From Alopecurus myosuroides (Eukaryota; Streptophyta; Magnoliopsida; Poales; Poaceae): 64,000 bases of DNA. Under the pieces are notes generated by a model. It did no database searches. It worked only from the letters and a program-made list of their open reading frames with translations, and was not told where the DNA came from. Location: positions 309,180,949-309,244,948 of the forward strand of contig CM054060.1 of NCBI GenBank assembly GCA_028641055.1, written 5' to 3'. Shown piece by piece: positions 1 to 12,384 of this stretch. The first letter of the stretch is position 1; each line of letters begins with the position of its first letter. The position numbers were made by a program, and so were the translations under genes.

Positions 1-2488
1 AAGCTTGATATGTGCAGTGAAAGCTACAGAGAGTTAGATCGGTACTACATCACTATTGAAAATCTGGCGTTTTATAATATTAATATATTTTTGCCACATA
101 GATATACAATGGAGCAACCGCACTGAGATTTGTATGTCTTACCTTTGAGGCTAACAAATTCGTTTGAGCCGCTGCTGGCTCTGTCGTGACGTCGACGATG
201 TGGAGAGGTCCATGGGCGAAGGAACAAACCTTTGAATACAGAGAGTAATATATAATACACTTGGTTCTACTATGATAATATGGAGAAAAGAACTGAACAT
301 AATGCTCCAGGGTAAATTCATTTTCCACATGTAATAAACCCTCTCTAGTAAAAAAAATTAAAGAGTAGAAAATTAAACAAATTAACTTGTACTAAGTTTC
401 CTTCAATCCTTTGAGTTGGTTATACAATATAACTGAGCATATCGGTATTAACAACTTAGAGGAAAACATCGACGCGGTATTATTAACTGAGCTCTAGTAA
501 ATAGTTGAGAAAAATAACAATTTAAAATTAGGAGCCTGCACTGCAAAGTAAATTGAATTATGACAATATTATCCTGTTTTCCCCTTCCAAACATATGTGA
601 AAATATCAATACAAAAATTAGTAGGTCACACGGCACATGTGTTGCACTACTGCTACGGGCTACTCCATTGACACTGAAAAATTGGGGCTGAATATATGTA
701 TTACTTAGCATAACACACATTTATAGGAGTCAGTCGGAAAGTGGATAATATGTATAAAAGCTTTCTTAAAGAATTTGGATCACGGGTGGGGACAGCTAAA
801 CAAAGATCGTTGTGCATCAAGATTTTTTCCTTGGAAAGCACGTGGCCATGGGAGGATTGAAAGCTATTGGAAAAACTTTGAATCGATGCTGCCATGGAAC
901 TTCTCAAACCTGAAATTTTTATTATGCGCTCAGGATCCATGACACGTACGCCAATCTAGAAGGACTTTGCTCAGATTCTTTCCTTCCCTTTAAATACTGA
1001 TAGGAACATGGAGAGACCATCCAGAATACGACTCACGTGTAGGACGCGAGGGTGCCTCCTGCGCTTAATCCTATGGCTACAAATACATCATATATTAATC
1101 TAATGGACCCAATTTCTTTAATCTCAGTATTAACGTGGTGTCTTGTTTGGTGCCTCCAATTAGTAAATATAAGATTGTGTTGGTTTGCTAGTGACTAGGA
1201 GAACCTAATACTAGATTTTCATGATTTTAGGAGTTACATAATAGTCTTGGTGAATTATTTAGTGTTTAGCCCTTTTCTGCCTATTATTGTTATGTCTTTA
1301 ATAATTGTTGTGGTATAATTTTATTCTTAGCAATATGTTTACTAGCATATGTATGGTAGTAATCCATCTTTCTGATGATCTTTATGTATGCTACTAGCAT
1401 GTTAGGATAATTAAGTGCATGTCTTGGTTTGATAGGGTTTCACCCGCTATATAGTGTTTTCCTAGTAATTATGAATTACTCTTGTTATTTTGTTATGTTA
1501 GTAAACTACTTTGAGTGATTGATTTAGTATTGATTTTCATATCATAGCTACTGTTATGGTGGCATATTATACTTGCTTGAATGATTGAATGAGGTCTAGA
1601 TCATTTTGGCATGCATTGCTAGTTTTAAATGTTTTTTGCCTTATTTGCTATTTGTATGCTTAACTATTGATACATTTCTTAGGTTGTTGTTTTCATATTA
1701 CTAGCATGTATAGGTGTTTTTTATCTATTATATAGATGATATCTTATAGATCTGTCATTTTATAATAAACCATGTTTGATGATCTATTATGGTTGTGCAT
1801 GTATCCATGTCTAAATAGCCCTTTTCCATGTCTAGTTTTAGTGGTTGTTTTGCTCCATGAATATTTTCATGTATTGAGTGATGCCATGACATGTTTAGTA
1901 TATATGTCTTTGTTATTAAGTTTCTTGTCCACTGGTTATATTATTTCTCCATGTTTAGAAAAGCATGTGTTACTATAGGCTTGTAGTATTGCTTGTTATT
2001 ATTTCCCTATGCATGTGTATGTGTTCCTGAGTTGTTTTCTTGTTGTTTTCTTAATCCTCGTGAATGAACAAAGGGTCATTTAACTATATTTGTACATGAT
2101 ATGAGAGTGTCACACCCACTGAACTCATGCCAATTTGGTTGAGGATTAGTAGAATCATCTCTAGTATTATTCCCTTGTGTTGTCTATGCATATTTTGATT
2201 GTTGGTGTGTACTCTAGTAATAGTGTTTTTGAGTGTATTTGTTTGATGAAGTTCTTGTTATATGTTTACTTTGTTATCTAGTGCTTTCCTCTATTTGGTT
2301 CTGATTGGGTGTTTTACTTTTTATTTTACGACGTTAGATAACGAAGACGGTATTATTCCCGAAGAGATTTTTTATTGCAACTCTTGTTTATTTCAAGAGC
2401 AAGACCAAGACCAGTGCCAAGGCAAGACACTTTAAATTCTTGGTTGTTGTTTACTTATCATTATCTATCATGCATGTTTTACTTCTGA
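1..2488. other. AT-rich left flank; right part probably 5' portion of split LTR G
   Basis: No credible gene is visible. A short minus-strand open stretch near 90-330 ends at a GT-AAG donor-like site near 145 and could be a captured exon fragment, but I cannot name it. From roughly 1100 onward the sequence is AT-rich. Near 2405-2480 it resembles the middle of LTR D (31840-31910): a CAAGGCAAG motif followed by a GCATG-rich stretch. This portion is therefore inferred to be the upstream part of Tekay-type LTR G, whose end lies at 28110 beyond the insertion of element A. The left boundary of G was not found. Confidence 0.4.
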
Positions 2489-2493
2489 AGTTT

Positions 2494-3871
2494 TGATACG
2501 TCTCCAACGTATCTATAATTTCTGATGTTCCATGTTGATATTATGCCAATTGCTACATGTTTTCCGTACATTTTCTTACGTTTTCCGGGACTAACCTATT
2601 AACAAGATGCCAAGCGCCAGTTCCCTGTTTTCTGCTGTTTTTTATTTCAGAAAAGTTGTTCTGGAAATATTCTCGGAATTAGACCCCACGAATCCCGAAG
2701 TTCCTATTTTCCCTGGAAGCATCCAGAAGTCCCGAAGAGCCCCGGAGGGGGGGCACATGGTGGCCACACCATAGGGTGGCGCAGGTCCCCCTGGTCGCGC
2801 CACCTGGTGGTGTGGGCCCCTAGCCACCACCCGACATCGCCCTTTCGCCAATATATACTCTCCCAAGGGAAAACCCTAAAACAATCGATGAAATTCCACG
2901 AAACCTTCCGCAGCCGCCGTCATCGTCAACCCAAGTTTCGGGGGACATATCTCTGTTCTGGCACCCTGTCGGGACGGGGAAGTGCCCCCGGAATCCATCT
3001 CCATCGACTCCACCGCCATCTCCATCGTTGTTGTTGTCTCCTATGATGAGGAGGGAGTAGTTCTCCCCTGAGGCTGAGGGCTCTACCGGTAGCTATGTGG
3101 TTCATCTCTCTCTCCCATGGTGTGATCTATATGTGATCGTGAGCTTTGTAATCTAGTTGAATAAGTAGATGTTACTCTTCATCTATTGTGCTACTAAAGT
3201 GTTTTATTAATATGAACTTTGGAGTCACCTTGTCCCGCGGTGTGAAGGTGACAGTGTGCACATCGTGTGTGTCTCCTCTATGAATTTTGGTTTTGTCTAG
3301 TACCTTCTTGGGCGCTCATAGTGACAGCGTGGGGTTAACTAGACATGGGAATGCTTACATTAAGGAGTGCTTTTTGCATCCCTACACAATGATTAGTGTT
3401 CGTTATCCAACCGGAGAGGGTTAAGAGTAGCATAGTGAAGAGAAGATATTTAGTTATTCAATTATGTGATCATTGTTGAGAGTGTCCACAAGTGAAAGTA
3501 GGATCCCTAGGCTTTGTTTCCAAGAATTGAAACACCGTTTTACGCCTGTTCTACTACATGTTTTCTTGCTGCCATATTTATTTCAGATTGTTATTATTAC
3601 TTATAACCATCCATATTACTCGCATTTCACTATCTCTTCGCCGAACTAGTGCACATATATACCTGACAAGTATATTGGGTGTGTTGGGGACACAAGAGAC
3701 TTCTTGTATCTTAATTGCAGGGTTGCTTGAGAGGGATATCTTTAACCTCTACCTCCCTGAGTTCGATAAACCTTGGGTGATCCACTTAAGGGAAACTTGC
3801 TGCTGTTCTACAAACCTCTACACTTGGAGGACCAACACTGTCTACAAGAATAGAAGCGTGCGTAGACATCA
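2494..3871 (+). repeat. 5' LTR of element A (1378 bp)
   Basis: TG...CA termini, and the sequence matches 7658-8856 plus 26447-26628 with scattered substitutions (for example TGATACG versus TGATATG at the start). A GC-rich near-palindromic stretch at about 2757-2822 lies just upstream of a TATA-like ATATATA at about 2851, the expected promoter position. The LTR pair is clearly diverged, so the element is older than element B, as the nesting requires. Confidence 0.88.
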
Positions 3872-3881
3872 AGCTCTTTTC

Positions 3882-3899
3882 TAGCGCCGTCACCGGGGA
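3882..3899 (+). other. Primer binding site of element A (tRNA-Asp type)
   Basis: Ten bases after the 5' LTR the sequence reads TAGCGCCGTCACCGGGGA. The plant tRNA-Asp 3' end is complementary to TGGCGCCGTTGCCGGGGA, so three positions differ. Use of tRNA-Asp is typical of the Athila lineage. The mismatches suggest decay. Confidence 0.75.
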
Positions 3900-4045
3900 G
3901 GTAAGGTAAACGGTACTCACATCCTCGGGTGTGAGTGCTCGGAGTTATTTCCTTTAGATTCTGCAATTATATCTCTTTGTTTCTTGTTTTTTTTCACTAG
4001 TTAGGCTTATTTTTACTGGTTACTTGTTTTTATCTTTATGATTAA

Positions 4046-4909
4046 ATGGAAAACAACAAATATATGAGAGAGCTTTATAATCTTTATATTGAGTTAGGAC
4101 ATGAAGTGTTTGAAGAGAAAATTAAAATACCTATAGAGCTTTATTTGCATGCTAGTAGCAATGTTATTAGTATGAATTCTTTTAACAACATTATTGCTAA
4201 TGCTATGGAAAAGTCTAAGCTTGAGGAAGCCAGTTTTGATGAATATGATATTTTTAGTCCCCCAAGTTATGAAAAGAAAATTTTCTTTGATGATACTTTG
4301 CCTCCAATATATGATGATTATAATGATTGTGGTATTCTAGTTCCACCTAGTATGAATGATAAATTTTATTGTGATCATGATATGCCTTCTATATATGATT
4401 TTTACAATGATGCACATGCTATTTTCTTTCCACCTACTATTGAGGATAAAATTAATTATGATTACAATATGCCTCCTATATTTGATGATTATGGTGATGA
4501 GAATGATAATGATGGCTATTTTGTTGAATTTTCTCCCACTGCTATTAATAAGAATGACTATGCTTATGTGGAGAGTATTAATTATTTTATGCATGTGGCT
4601 CATGATAAGAATATTTATTGTGATAGTTATATTGTTAATTTTAATCATGATGCTACTGAAGGTTATTATGAGAGAGGAAAACATATTTATATGCATCTCA
4701 ACATTATTAAGTTTCCTCTCTTTATGTTGAAATTTTTGAAGTTGCACTTATTTTGTCTTCCTATGTTAGTCACTTTGTGCTTCGTTGACTTATTTTTCTA
4801 CAAGATTCTTTTTCATAGAAAGTGGTTTAGACTTAAATGTGTTTTATATTTTCTTATTGATGCTCTCTTATTGTGCTTCAACTCTTATTTTTATGTGATG
4901 ATCTTTTAA
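4046..4909 (+). CDS. Element A ORF: acidic Pro/Tyr repeats plus C-terminal membrane segments (287 aa)
   Basis: An intact 287-residue ORF begins MENNKYMREL. Residues about 71-165 hold three imperfect 30-residue repeats, each starting with a PP motif and ending in PxIYDxYND-like acidic/aromatic sequence. Residues about 220-287 are strongly hydrophobic with two or three candidate transmembrane segments separated by a basic stretch (FHRKWFRLKC). The same N-terminus, repeats and hydrophobic tail occur in element F on the minus strand (60171-63529), where a gag domain lies in between, so A looks like a version that lost gag. No enzymatic motif is seen. The position and membrane tail recall env-like ORFs of Athila elements, but homology is not shown. 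Function unknown. Confidence 0.65.
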   Translation: MENNKYMRELYNLYIELGHEVFEEKIKIPIELYLHASSNVISMNSFNNIIANAMEKSKLEEASFDEYDIFSPPSYEKKIFFDDTLPPIYDDYNDCGILVPPSMNDKFYCDHDMPSIYDFYNDAHAIFFPPTIEDKINYDYNMPPIFDDYGDENDNDGYFVEFSPTAINKNDYAYVESINYFMHVAHDKNIYCDSYIVNFNHDATEGYYERGKHIYMHLNIIKFPLFMLKFLKLHLFCLPMLVTLCFVDLFFYKILFHRKWFRLKCVLYFLIDALLLCFNSYFYVMIF

Positions 4910-5577
4910 AAATCATTGTGCCAAGCTGAAAGGCATTAAAAGAAAAGCGCTTCCGGGAGACAACCCGTTTTATTTCTCCGTTTTCAACCCATTTTCCGTC
5001 ATTTATTTTTGTTTTATTTGCACCTGGGTATTTTCTATTTCCTTAGCAACCTTGCTGTATCTCTTCTTTTGTGTCTTTGTTGAGCCAAGTAAAGCCTCTA
5101 GTGGAAAGTTGAGACTATATTTCGGATTTCTGCGCAGGAAACAGATTTCTGCTATCCACTGTTAAATTCGTATAAAATCACAGAAAATTCAAAATGACAT
5201 GTGTTTTTTTGTGCCTAATACTGGGCTATATACACAACTTTTCTTAGTTGAATACTTTTTGATTTGAGCAACAGAAGATTTTTTAGAAAAATCATCTTTA
5301 CCTGTTGTCCTGTTTTGACAGATTTCTGCCAATAATTGCATTTGCATCTTAATCTCTTTCTTTTGGTGTTCTTTTGAGAAAAAAAGTTTTGAAAGAAGTT
5401 GTGACAGTATCTAATGTGTTTATGAGTGTTAGTCTTGTGTTGAAACTGAACCATGTGAATTTATTATTTCGATTGCACTAACGTTGCTAATGAAGATTGT
5501 GAGAAGTTTGGTGTGAAGGAAGTTTTCAAGGGTCAAGAGAAGAGTATGATATGACGTGATCAAGAAGAGTGAAGAGC

Positions 5578-5650
5578 CTAAGCTTGGGGATTCCCTGTAG
5601 GTACATACCAGAAAATTCCAAGAAGACTCAAGCGTCTAAGCTTGAAGATG
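5578..5650 (+). other. Two internal polypurine-tract-like motifs in element A
   Basis: CTAAGCTTGGGGATT at 5578-5592 and TAAGCTTGAAGATG at 5637-5650 closely resemble the true polypurine tract next to the 3' LTR (CTAAGCTTGGGGATGCT, 7641-7657). Element F has equivalent motifs at 59558-59571 and 59614-59631, and element E has one at 35487-35502. A central priming role is only inference. Confidence 0.5.
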
Positions 5651-5962
5651 CCCAAGGCATCCCCTTCTTCATCAACAAATTATCAGGTCACTTCTAGTGA
5701 AATTATATTTTTATTCCGTCACATCTTATGTGCTTTACTTGGAGCGTATTTTATTTTTTCTTTCAGTTTGTTTGGTTTTCTTTGCTGTAGTTTATGGTTG
5801 GATCTTATCATACTTTTGTGGGAGAGAGACACGCTCCGTTTTCATTGCTTAGAACACTCTAGTTTTCATTCTTATTGTTCTGTGAGTGTTCACTTTTTGC
5901 TAGTACTGCGTTTAGCCTTTATTTTCATTCATCTCTTATTTAGAGCTGTTAGTACTCTCTAG
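5642..5962 (+). CDS. Small hydrophobic ORF of element A (up to 106 aa)
   Basis: An open frame just after the internal polypurine-like motif encodes a very hydrophobic product with probable membrane segments (for example residues 22-60 and 78-104). The first listed codon is TTG; an ATG follows two codons later. Element F keeps a related frame on the minus strand at 59236-59451, with the shared cores LWLDLIIL and SVHFLLVLRLAF. I do not recognise a protein family. Retention in two diverged copies suggests, but does not prove, coding function. Confidence 0.35.
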   Translation: MKMPKASPSSSTNYQVTSSEIIFLFRHILCALLGAYFIFSFSLFGFLCCSLWLDLIILLWERDTLRFHCLEHSSFHSYCSVSVHFLLVLRLAFIFIHLLFRAVSTL

Positions 5963-7640
5963 TTTTCATTGTTACATGCTTAGAGAGAGTTTTTGTCGTC
6001 TCATATATGTGCTTGGTTGGGAATAGAAATGTGTATGTGGTAGTTGGTATAGTGGAAAATTTTGCATGGTCTTGTAGATCACTAAACTGCTTCACTTGAA
6101 CCACTGTTGTTGTTTTGAGATATTAATTTGCTTAATGGATAGATGGGAAGGACTAGTAAGTAGAAACTTTCAATGGTTGGTCTAAGAAACTTGAAACTGT
6201 GCCACACTTAAATTACCAGCTGATAGAAACAATGGTATATGATTGCTACAAGTGATACATTTATGATCGGCCTTTTGTTACGAGCTACGGTCGGGGTAGC
6301 CAACAGTGACTTGTCATTGTCACGGACCCTCTTGGAGTGATTTGCACTTTTCCTTGTAAGATGATTTGCTTGCTGCAATCTTTTAACTTGTGAGTCTATG
6401 TTGCGGTTCCTGGCACTTCCACCATCCATATTTGCTAGCCTCTTCGGTACTGTGCATTACCCTTTCTCACATTGAGAATTGGTGCATACTTTGCCAGTGC
6501 ATCCAAATCCCGTGGGAGGACTTTGTTCTCCTACACATAATCCCATATATTCTTCCTCAAAACATCCACCATACCTACCTATCATGGCATTTCCATAGCC
6601 ATTCCGAGATATATTTCTGCACAACATCCACCTCCATTATGTTACTTGATGAAGAGCTTCATGGCTATTTATGCATACTGCTACACTGGCAGGAGCATGC
6701 AGTTGGATACATAAGAGATATTTCATTCTGAGTTATGAGTACTAAAAGTGTGATGATTCATTGTAATATAGGATGTTGCCCCTACCGATGAGGATATATA
6801 AGAAATTAAAAATTAAATGAAAAAGCCCAAAAAAAGTCCAAAGAGAGAATAAAGAGAGAGGGGGCGCATCACTATCCTTTATAACACACTTGTGCTTCAT
6901 GTTTAGCACCAATTCTTTAGTTTGGAGAAAGTTTCCATATTATTATTCATCCATAACTATGTGGGGAACTTCACATTATAGAACTTGGCTTGTATATTCC
7001 AATGATGAGCCTCCTCAAAAGAGCTCTAGGTCTTCGTGAGCAAGCAAGTTGGATGCACCCCCACTAGTTCCATTGGAGAGCTTTCATACACTTATAGCTC
7101 TATGTGCATCCGTTGTGTGTCAATCCCTACTCCTTGCATAGCTTCGGTTGTAAGACTTTCTCTTGTCTAATGACCAATTTCAGCTTTGTGAGCCTTTCTT
7201 CCATTGACCTTCCAAACCCCCCCATAATTTTCTCTTTTCCATAACATCCCGGTGCCAGGGACCAACGCAGAACACTTGCATGTTTTTAGTGCGCAAATAG
7301 TTTAAGATTCAAGCATTGCATCGTGTGGAAAGCTTGACTTGATCCTAACAGGGGTTGTGAAGATCGTTTGACGTGCATGATATTGTTGTTCTTGAAAGCT
7401 TAAATCATCTCTAATAAACTTTGCACAGTTGATAGTCTTTTAGTATTGATTCATTAAAAGTTTTTATTCTTTCTTCTTGTTTGTTTATGCATTACTTGTT
7501 GATATCAAATATAGATCACAACTTTAGTTTATTTTATCCTAGTTTACATGCTCTACTTTACATATTATGATCAAGATTGTGTGGTAGCATGTCACCTCAG
7601 AATTCTTTTTATCGTTTACCTACTCGAGGACGAGTAGGAA
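5963..7640 (+). other. Non-coding 3' internal region of element A
   Basis: AT-rich sequence between the hydrophobic ORF and the polypurine tract. Short open frames exist (for example around 6390-6731) but show no recognisable motif and no counterpart was noticed in element F. Nothing else is supported here. Confidence 0.5.
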
Positions 7641-7657
7641 CTAAGCTTGGGGATGCT
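7641..7657 (+). other. Polypurine tract of element A
   Basis: CTAAGCTTGGGGATGCT immediately precedes the TG that opens the 3' LTR. The same motif, reverse-complemented, directly abuts the 3' LTR of element F at 57662, which confirms the assignment. Confidence 0.75.
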
Positions 7658-8856
7658 TGATATGTCTCCAACGTATCTATAATTTCTGATGTTCCATGTT
7701 GATATTATGCCAATTGCTACATGTTTTCCGTATGTTTTCCTACGTTTTCCGGGACTAACCTATTAACAAGATGCCAAGTGCTAGTTCCCTGTTTTCTGCT
7801 GTTTTTTATTTCAGAAAAGTTGTTCTGGAAATATTCTCGCATTGGACCCCACGAATCCCGAAGTTCCTATCTTCCCCGGAAGCATCCAGAAGTCCCGAAG
7901 AGCCCCGGAGGGGGGCCATAGGGTGGCCACACCATAGGGTGGCGCGGGTCCCCCTGGCCACACTACCTGGTGGTGTGGGCCCCCTGGCCACTCCCGGCAT
8001 CGCCCTTTCGCCTATTTATACTCCCCCAAGGGAAAACCCTAAAAGAATCAGCAAAAATCCACGAAACCTTCCGCAGCCGCCGCCATCGTCACCCAAGTTT
8101 CGGGGACATATCTCTGTTCTCGCACCCTGCCGGGATGGGGAAGTTCCCCCGGAAGCCATCTCCATTGACTCCACCGCCATCTCCATCGCCGTTGTTGTCT
8201 CCTATGATGAGGAGGGAGTAGTTCTCCCCCGAGGCTGAGGGCTCTACCGGTACCTATGTGGTTCATCTCTCTCACCCTTGGTGTGATCTATATGTGATCG
8301 TGAGCTTTGTAATCTATTTGAATAAGTAGATGTTACTCTTCATCTATTGTGCTACTGAAGTATTTTATTAATATGAACTTTGGAGTCACCTTGTCCTGCG
8401 GTGTGAAGGTGACAGTGTGCACATCGGGTGTGTCTCCTCTATGAATTGTGGTGTTTGTCTAGTACCTTCTAGGGATCTCATAGTGACAACGTGGGGTTAA
8501 CTAGCCATGGGAATGCTTACTTTTAGGAATGCTTTTTGCAGCCCTACGCAATGATTAGTGTTCGTTATCCAACCGAAGAGGGTTAAGAGTAGCATAGTGA
8601 AGAGGAAATATTTAGTTATTCAATTATGTGATCATTGTTGAGAGTGTCCAATAGTGAGAGTAGGATCCCTAGCCTTTGTTTCCAAGCATTGAAACATCAT
8701 TTTCCACCTATTCTGCTACATGTTTGCTTGATGCCATATTTATTTCAGATTGCTATTATTACTTATAACCATCCATATTACTCGCATTTCACTATCTCTT
8801 CGCCGAACTAGTGCACCTATATACCTGACAAGTATATTGGGTATGTTGGGGACACA
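7658..8856 (+). repeat. 3' LTR of element A, first part
   Basis: Matches 2494-3690 of the 5' LTR. It is interrupted exactly after ACACA (8852-8856) by element B, and the remaining 182 bp appear at 26447-26628. TATA-like TATTTATA at about 8011 follows a GC-rich near-palindrome at about 7916-7983. Confidence 0.88.
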
Positions 8857-11800
8857 TGTCAGACCCCGGACCCAGAGATATACAAACTGTCATGTGCTCC
8901 TAGCAATGGACTCACAAGGGCTTCAGGGTTACCAGCCCCGGCCGCAACAAACAACGGCAGGCAGACCGGATTCATCGGCATGTAATCCGGATCCCCGGTC
9001 TACACTCCTTGTCTCTATGCTAGTCATAACCAGATATGTATACCCAAGCGTCCACGAGTCGGATGAAACTGAAGGAACGGGACCAAAGTTATACATAGCT
9101 GCTATATGTCGAGAAAGTGCAACAACAATCGAGGGTTACTGAGGTTACCTCGCCCCAGGCCGAATCACATCGGCAGGCGGGCTCGGACATGGATCATCGG
9201 CTCCACAACCCCTCGATTGCGACAACTATGCAGGCATAGCCAAAACTGTATAACGACGGGCTCGAGACCAACAATCGATCAAAACAGCACTCTAGACATG
9301 AAAGGTATATTAAACAAGGCATACTAGAGTAGCTTACACGCAGAGGTTACATGACCAACATAGGTCAAGCAACCCAACATTACAACAAGCAGCGAAAGCA
9401 AATATGTTTCTATACAACAAGACAACAAAAGGACTAAGAGTCCGAAACATAAGCAACATAGCCAAACCCATACTACAGGTACCAGGCTGCCACCTCGGAA
9501 CCCCTAACTACTCATCGACGTCGAGGTAGAACCCTTCTTCAGCTGCATCACCGAAGTCTGAAACAAAACAGCAACGAGGCAAGGTTGAGTACAAAAGGTA
9601 CTCAGCAAGACTTGGCTTTTAAGGTCTTTTGCATAAAGCCATCTTTGTTTTATGAAGTTGAGGAGGAAGAAGCACGTGTAATAGAGCATTTCTAAAATAG
9701 AGGAGGAATCTACTCAACTATTGAGATCATCATATTCTTTAGTCCACCAGGTACTTTCTCATCCCCAGACTACCTTATGCTACAAGAATCACCCCTCTCG
9801 ACGTAGTCGAGGAGGGATCCCTCATTCATTGTCAACAAGTTTTAGTCATTCCGTTAGAGTTGTCTATGATCACAGAATCCGTTGCCAAGTCATCCATAAC
9901 CGTGGACACGGCTTTCCGAAAGATTTATCCCTACAGGGGGTACACTTTACCCACACGTGTCAAACGACTCTTAACGCCACGCGGTAACGCTCCTCTCTAA
10001 GAGCGCGGCAGAGTGTGGTCGACCACGACCTTTACCTTGCTTAGCCCTATCCATGAGTCAACCCAAACAGGGCCACCCCGTCAACAGGGAGTTGGCCACC
10101 TCCTGACGGCACCTGTTCTGTGAGTCGGGACAAGATCCGTGTACGTCCATCACTGGTCCCGGTCACGCCCTAGTTTTCTCCAAAACATTTTATGACACAC
10201 CCAAAAATGGAAACTTCAATCTACGTGACCCATGGAAGTGACTAGACAAGTTAGTTAGCCGAGCGCGGTCTGTTAGGCCCCGCGTGTGGTTGCACGCTCA
10301 ATCTTGGCTTCGGAGGCGAGAACTCGCACCTAGGGGCATGAACGAGACAAAAACCACAACCCACAGTGGCCTCAACATCCATGCCATGTTAATCAACCAT
10401 ATCAAAGCATAAAAACCTTTCATACTAGGTTCACGCATTATCATCATTCATCAACCGGATGAAGCAAATCATAATACTAAGCATGTCTAAGCATTGAACA
10501 CACAAGGCTCTACGTTACTCAAACAACCCTAGTCATACTAGGAGGGTAAACAGGTATGAAGGTGACATATAAGGGGTCATGGAGTGGATAGGTTAACCCT
10601 AACAGACTCAAAACTAAGTTGAATCGTATGCATGAGTAAGAGGTTGAAAAGACTCAAAACATGGGTGGAGCCATAAGGTTGTGCTTGCCTTGCTCGTCGT
10701 ACGTGTAGCTGGGGTTGTCGTAGAAGGCCGGATCAACCTCCGGATCTCGGTCTACCGATAACGAGCAACACCGAAAAGAAGGCAAACAATCAATACTTGA
10801 TGATCGTGCAATGCACAATATGTATGCATGAGTAAAACAATGTAATTGATTTGAAGCTTAAAGGATAGAACAGGAAGCTAGGGTTTTACGCCGTGAACGA
10901 CGAACACCAGAGTGGGAGAAAACCCCATTCTAGAGGTGTGACCAAATTTAGTTGCTCAAATGACTTTGGGAACCTCATAGATAGGTTGCAAATGTTCCAC
11001 TGATCATTTTGGTATATTACACTTAATTTTCTAATTTTATTGAATTAAAACTTTATTTTTAATATTTAAATGAGTTAAATTCAAACTACAAATGTGGCCT
11101 CATTTTGAATTTGGTTAAACATGTATGAAAATGGTATAAACAAATAGCTCACATTTTTCTAAACATTTTGCATATTTTTCCATAATTTTTGGAGTTATAA
11201 AATTAAAGTTATTTAATTTCCAAATTTTACTTAATTTCTGTTTTTCTATTTAACTACGGGTCCCACCGTTCAATTTAAAACTGAACAGAAAAGCCATCTG
11301 GCGCGCCACTAGGCAGGTGACGTCAGGGTGACGTCACCGTGACCTCACACGGTGGCCAGCCGGTGACAGCTGCGCCCGCCGGCGGCGATTCCGGCGATCC
11401 CAGCAAGCGAGGCTGGGCGCGTTGGGTGCGCCTCGACGCGCTCTACCCAACCGTGGCGGCGCCGCCCGCTGAAAGACAACGATTGCGAGCCGCCGTGAAG
11501 GAGACGGCGGCGGTGTGCTCGGGCTCCGACGGGCTCGTCGATTCCGGACGGGAGGGGATGAACGGAGGGGTCAGGGAGGAGCAGGAGCTCACCAGGGGCT
11601 CAGAGGAGCGGTCGGCGGGGCCGGGGAGAGGAGGAAACGGTGGCGCGGCGGAGGGATTCCGGCGGCAGGCCGCGGAGAAGGAGGCGGCGATTCGGCGCGG
11701 CTACTGCATCCCGGCCTCTGCGCCTGCTCGAGGTGAAGGAGGAGGATGGCGCGGTTCCAACGGGCCAAACGGGGAGGGCGGGGAGGCGGTGAGTCGACGG

Positions 11801-12342
11801 CGACGGCGAAACAACGGCGGGGCTAGGGTTTGGTGCAGGGAGAGAAGAGCGGAGGGAGAGAGAGGGAGCTCGGGAGGGGTTCTGGTAGTGAGCTCGATTC
11901 GGACGAGTCCTTGAGGGCTTCGGGCGTCCACGTCACAAAGGGGCAAGTAGGAGGTGGAGCTCGCCGCTCTTCTTCGTCCTTCTAGCCGGAATTGGGGAAG
12001 AAAACGAGAAAGAAAAACAAGACGCAGATAACCCCCTGGATTATCTGGAAAATTACCAAGGGGTCCTTTTGGACTTTAAAACAGAACCAAACTTAGATTC
12101 TGAGGGCCTTTTTGTGAAGCAAAAGTTGCACAAAAATACTTTTTGGAAAGCTCTTCAAATTTGCCACCTTTCTGTCACATGTTTGGTTCACTTTGAAAAA
12201 CTTTGCAAAACAAATTTGTGTGAAGCCATATTAAGTGGTTTTTCTTTTAAAAAATTTAAATGCAAAATTTTGGTCCATTTTTCATGCATGCATGCCATGT
12301 ACACAACACCTCTCTTTATTACACAAAAGTAGGGATGTTACA
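8857..12342 (-). repeat. 3' LTR of element B (left copy, 3486 bp)
   Basis: In element orientation it starts TGTAACATCCCTACTTTTG at 12342 and ends at 8857 (TGTCAG on the plus strand). A GC-rich block (about 11300-11960) holds a pair of TGACGTCA motifs at 11318-11336. A plus-strand open frame at 11339-11914 lies in this GC-rich block, but it runs antisense to the element and is not treated as a gene. Matches 22941-26446 almost throughout. Confidence 0.9.
11318..11336. promoter_or_regulatory. Paired TGACGTCA sites in LTR B
   Basis: TGACGTCA-GGG-TGACGTCA. This is the palindromic ACGT-core motif bound by plant TGA/bZIP factors. In the right LTR the second site is mutated to TGATGTCA (25412-25430). 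Similar pairs occur in LTRs C and D. Binding is inferred from motif only. Confidence 0.45.
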
Positions 12343-12361
12343 AGTCTACCCCCCCCCCCTT
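12343..12361 (-). other. Polypurine tract of element B
   Basis: On the minus strand a run of 11 G preceded by A and followed by TAGACT abuts the 3' LTR start at 12342. Location and composition fit second-strand priming. Confidence 0.8.
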
Positions 12362-12384
12362 ACAAGAATCTCGTCCCGAGATTC

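Noticed and set aside
4337..4747. Overlapping ORFs rich in Ile/Met on both strands inside the element A ORF
   Set aside because: Shadows of the AT-rich, Asp/Tyr-rich repeat region in other frames.
11339..11914. 191-codon plus-strand frame in LTR B, with a counterpart at 25434-25895
   Set aside because: Both are the same LTR sequence, antisense to the element, in a GC-rich block; presence in both LTR copies is not evidence of coding.
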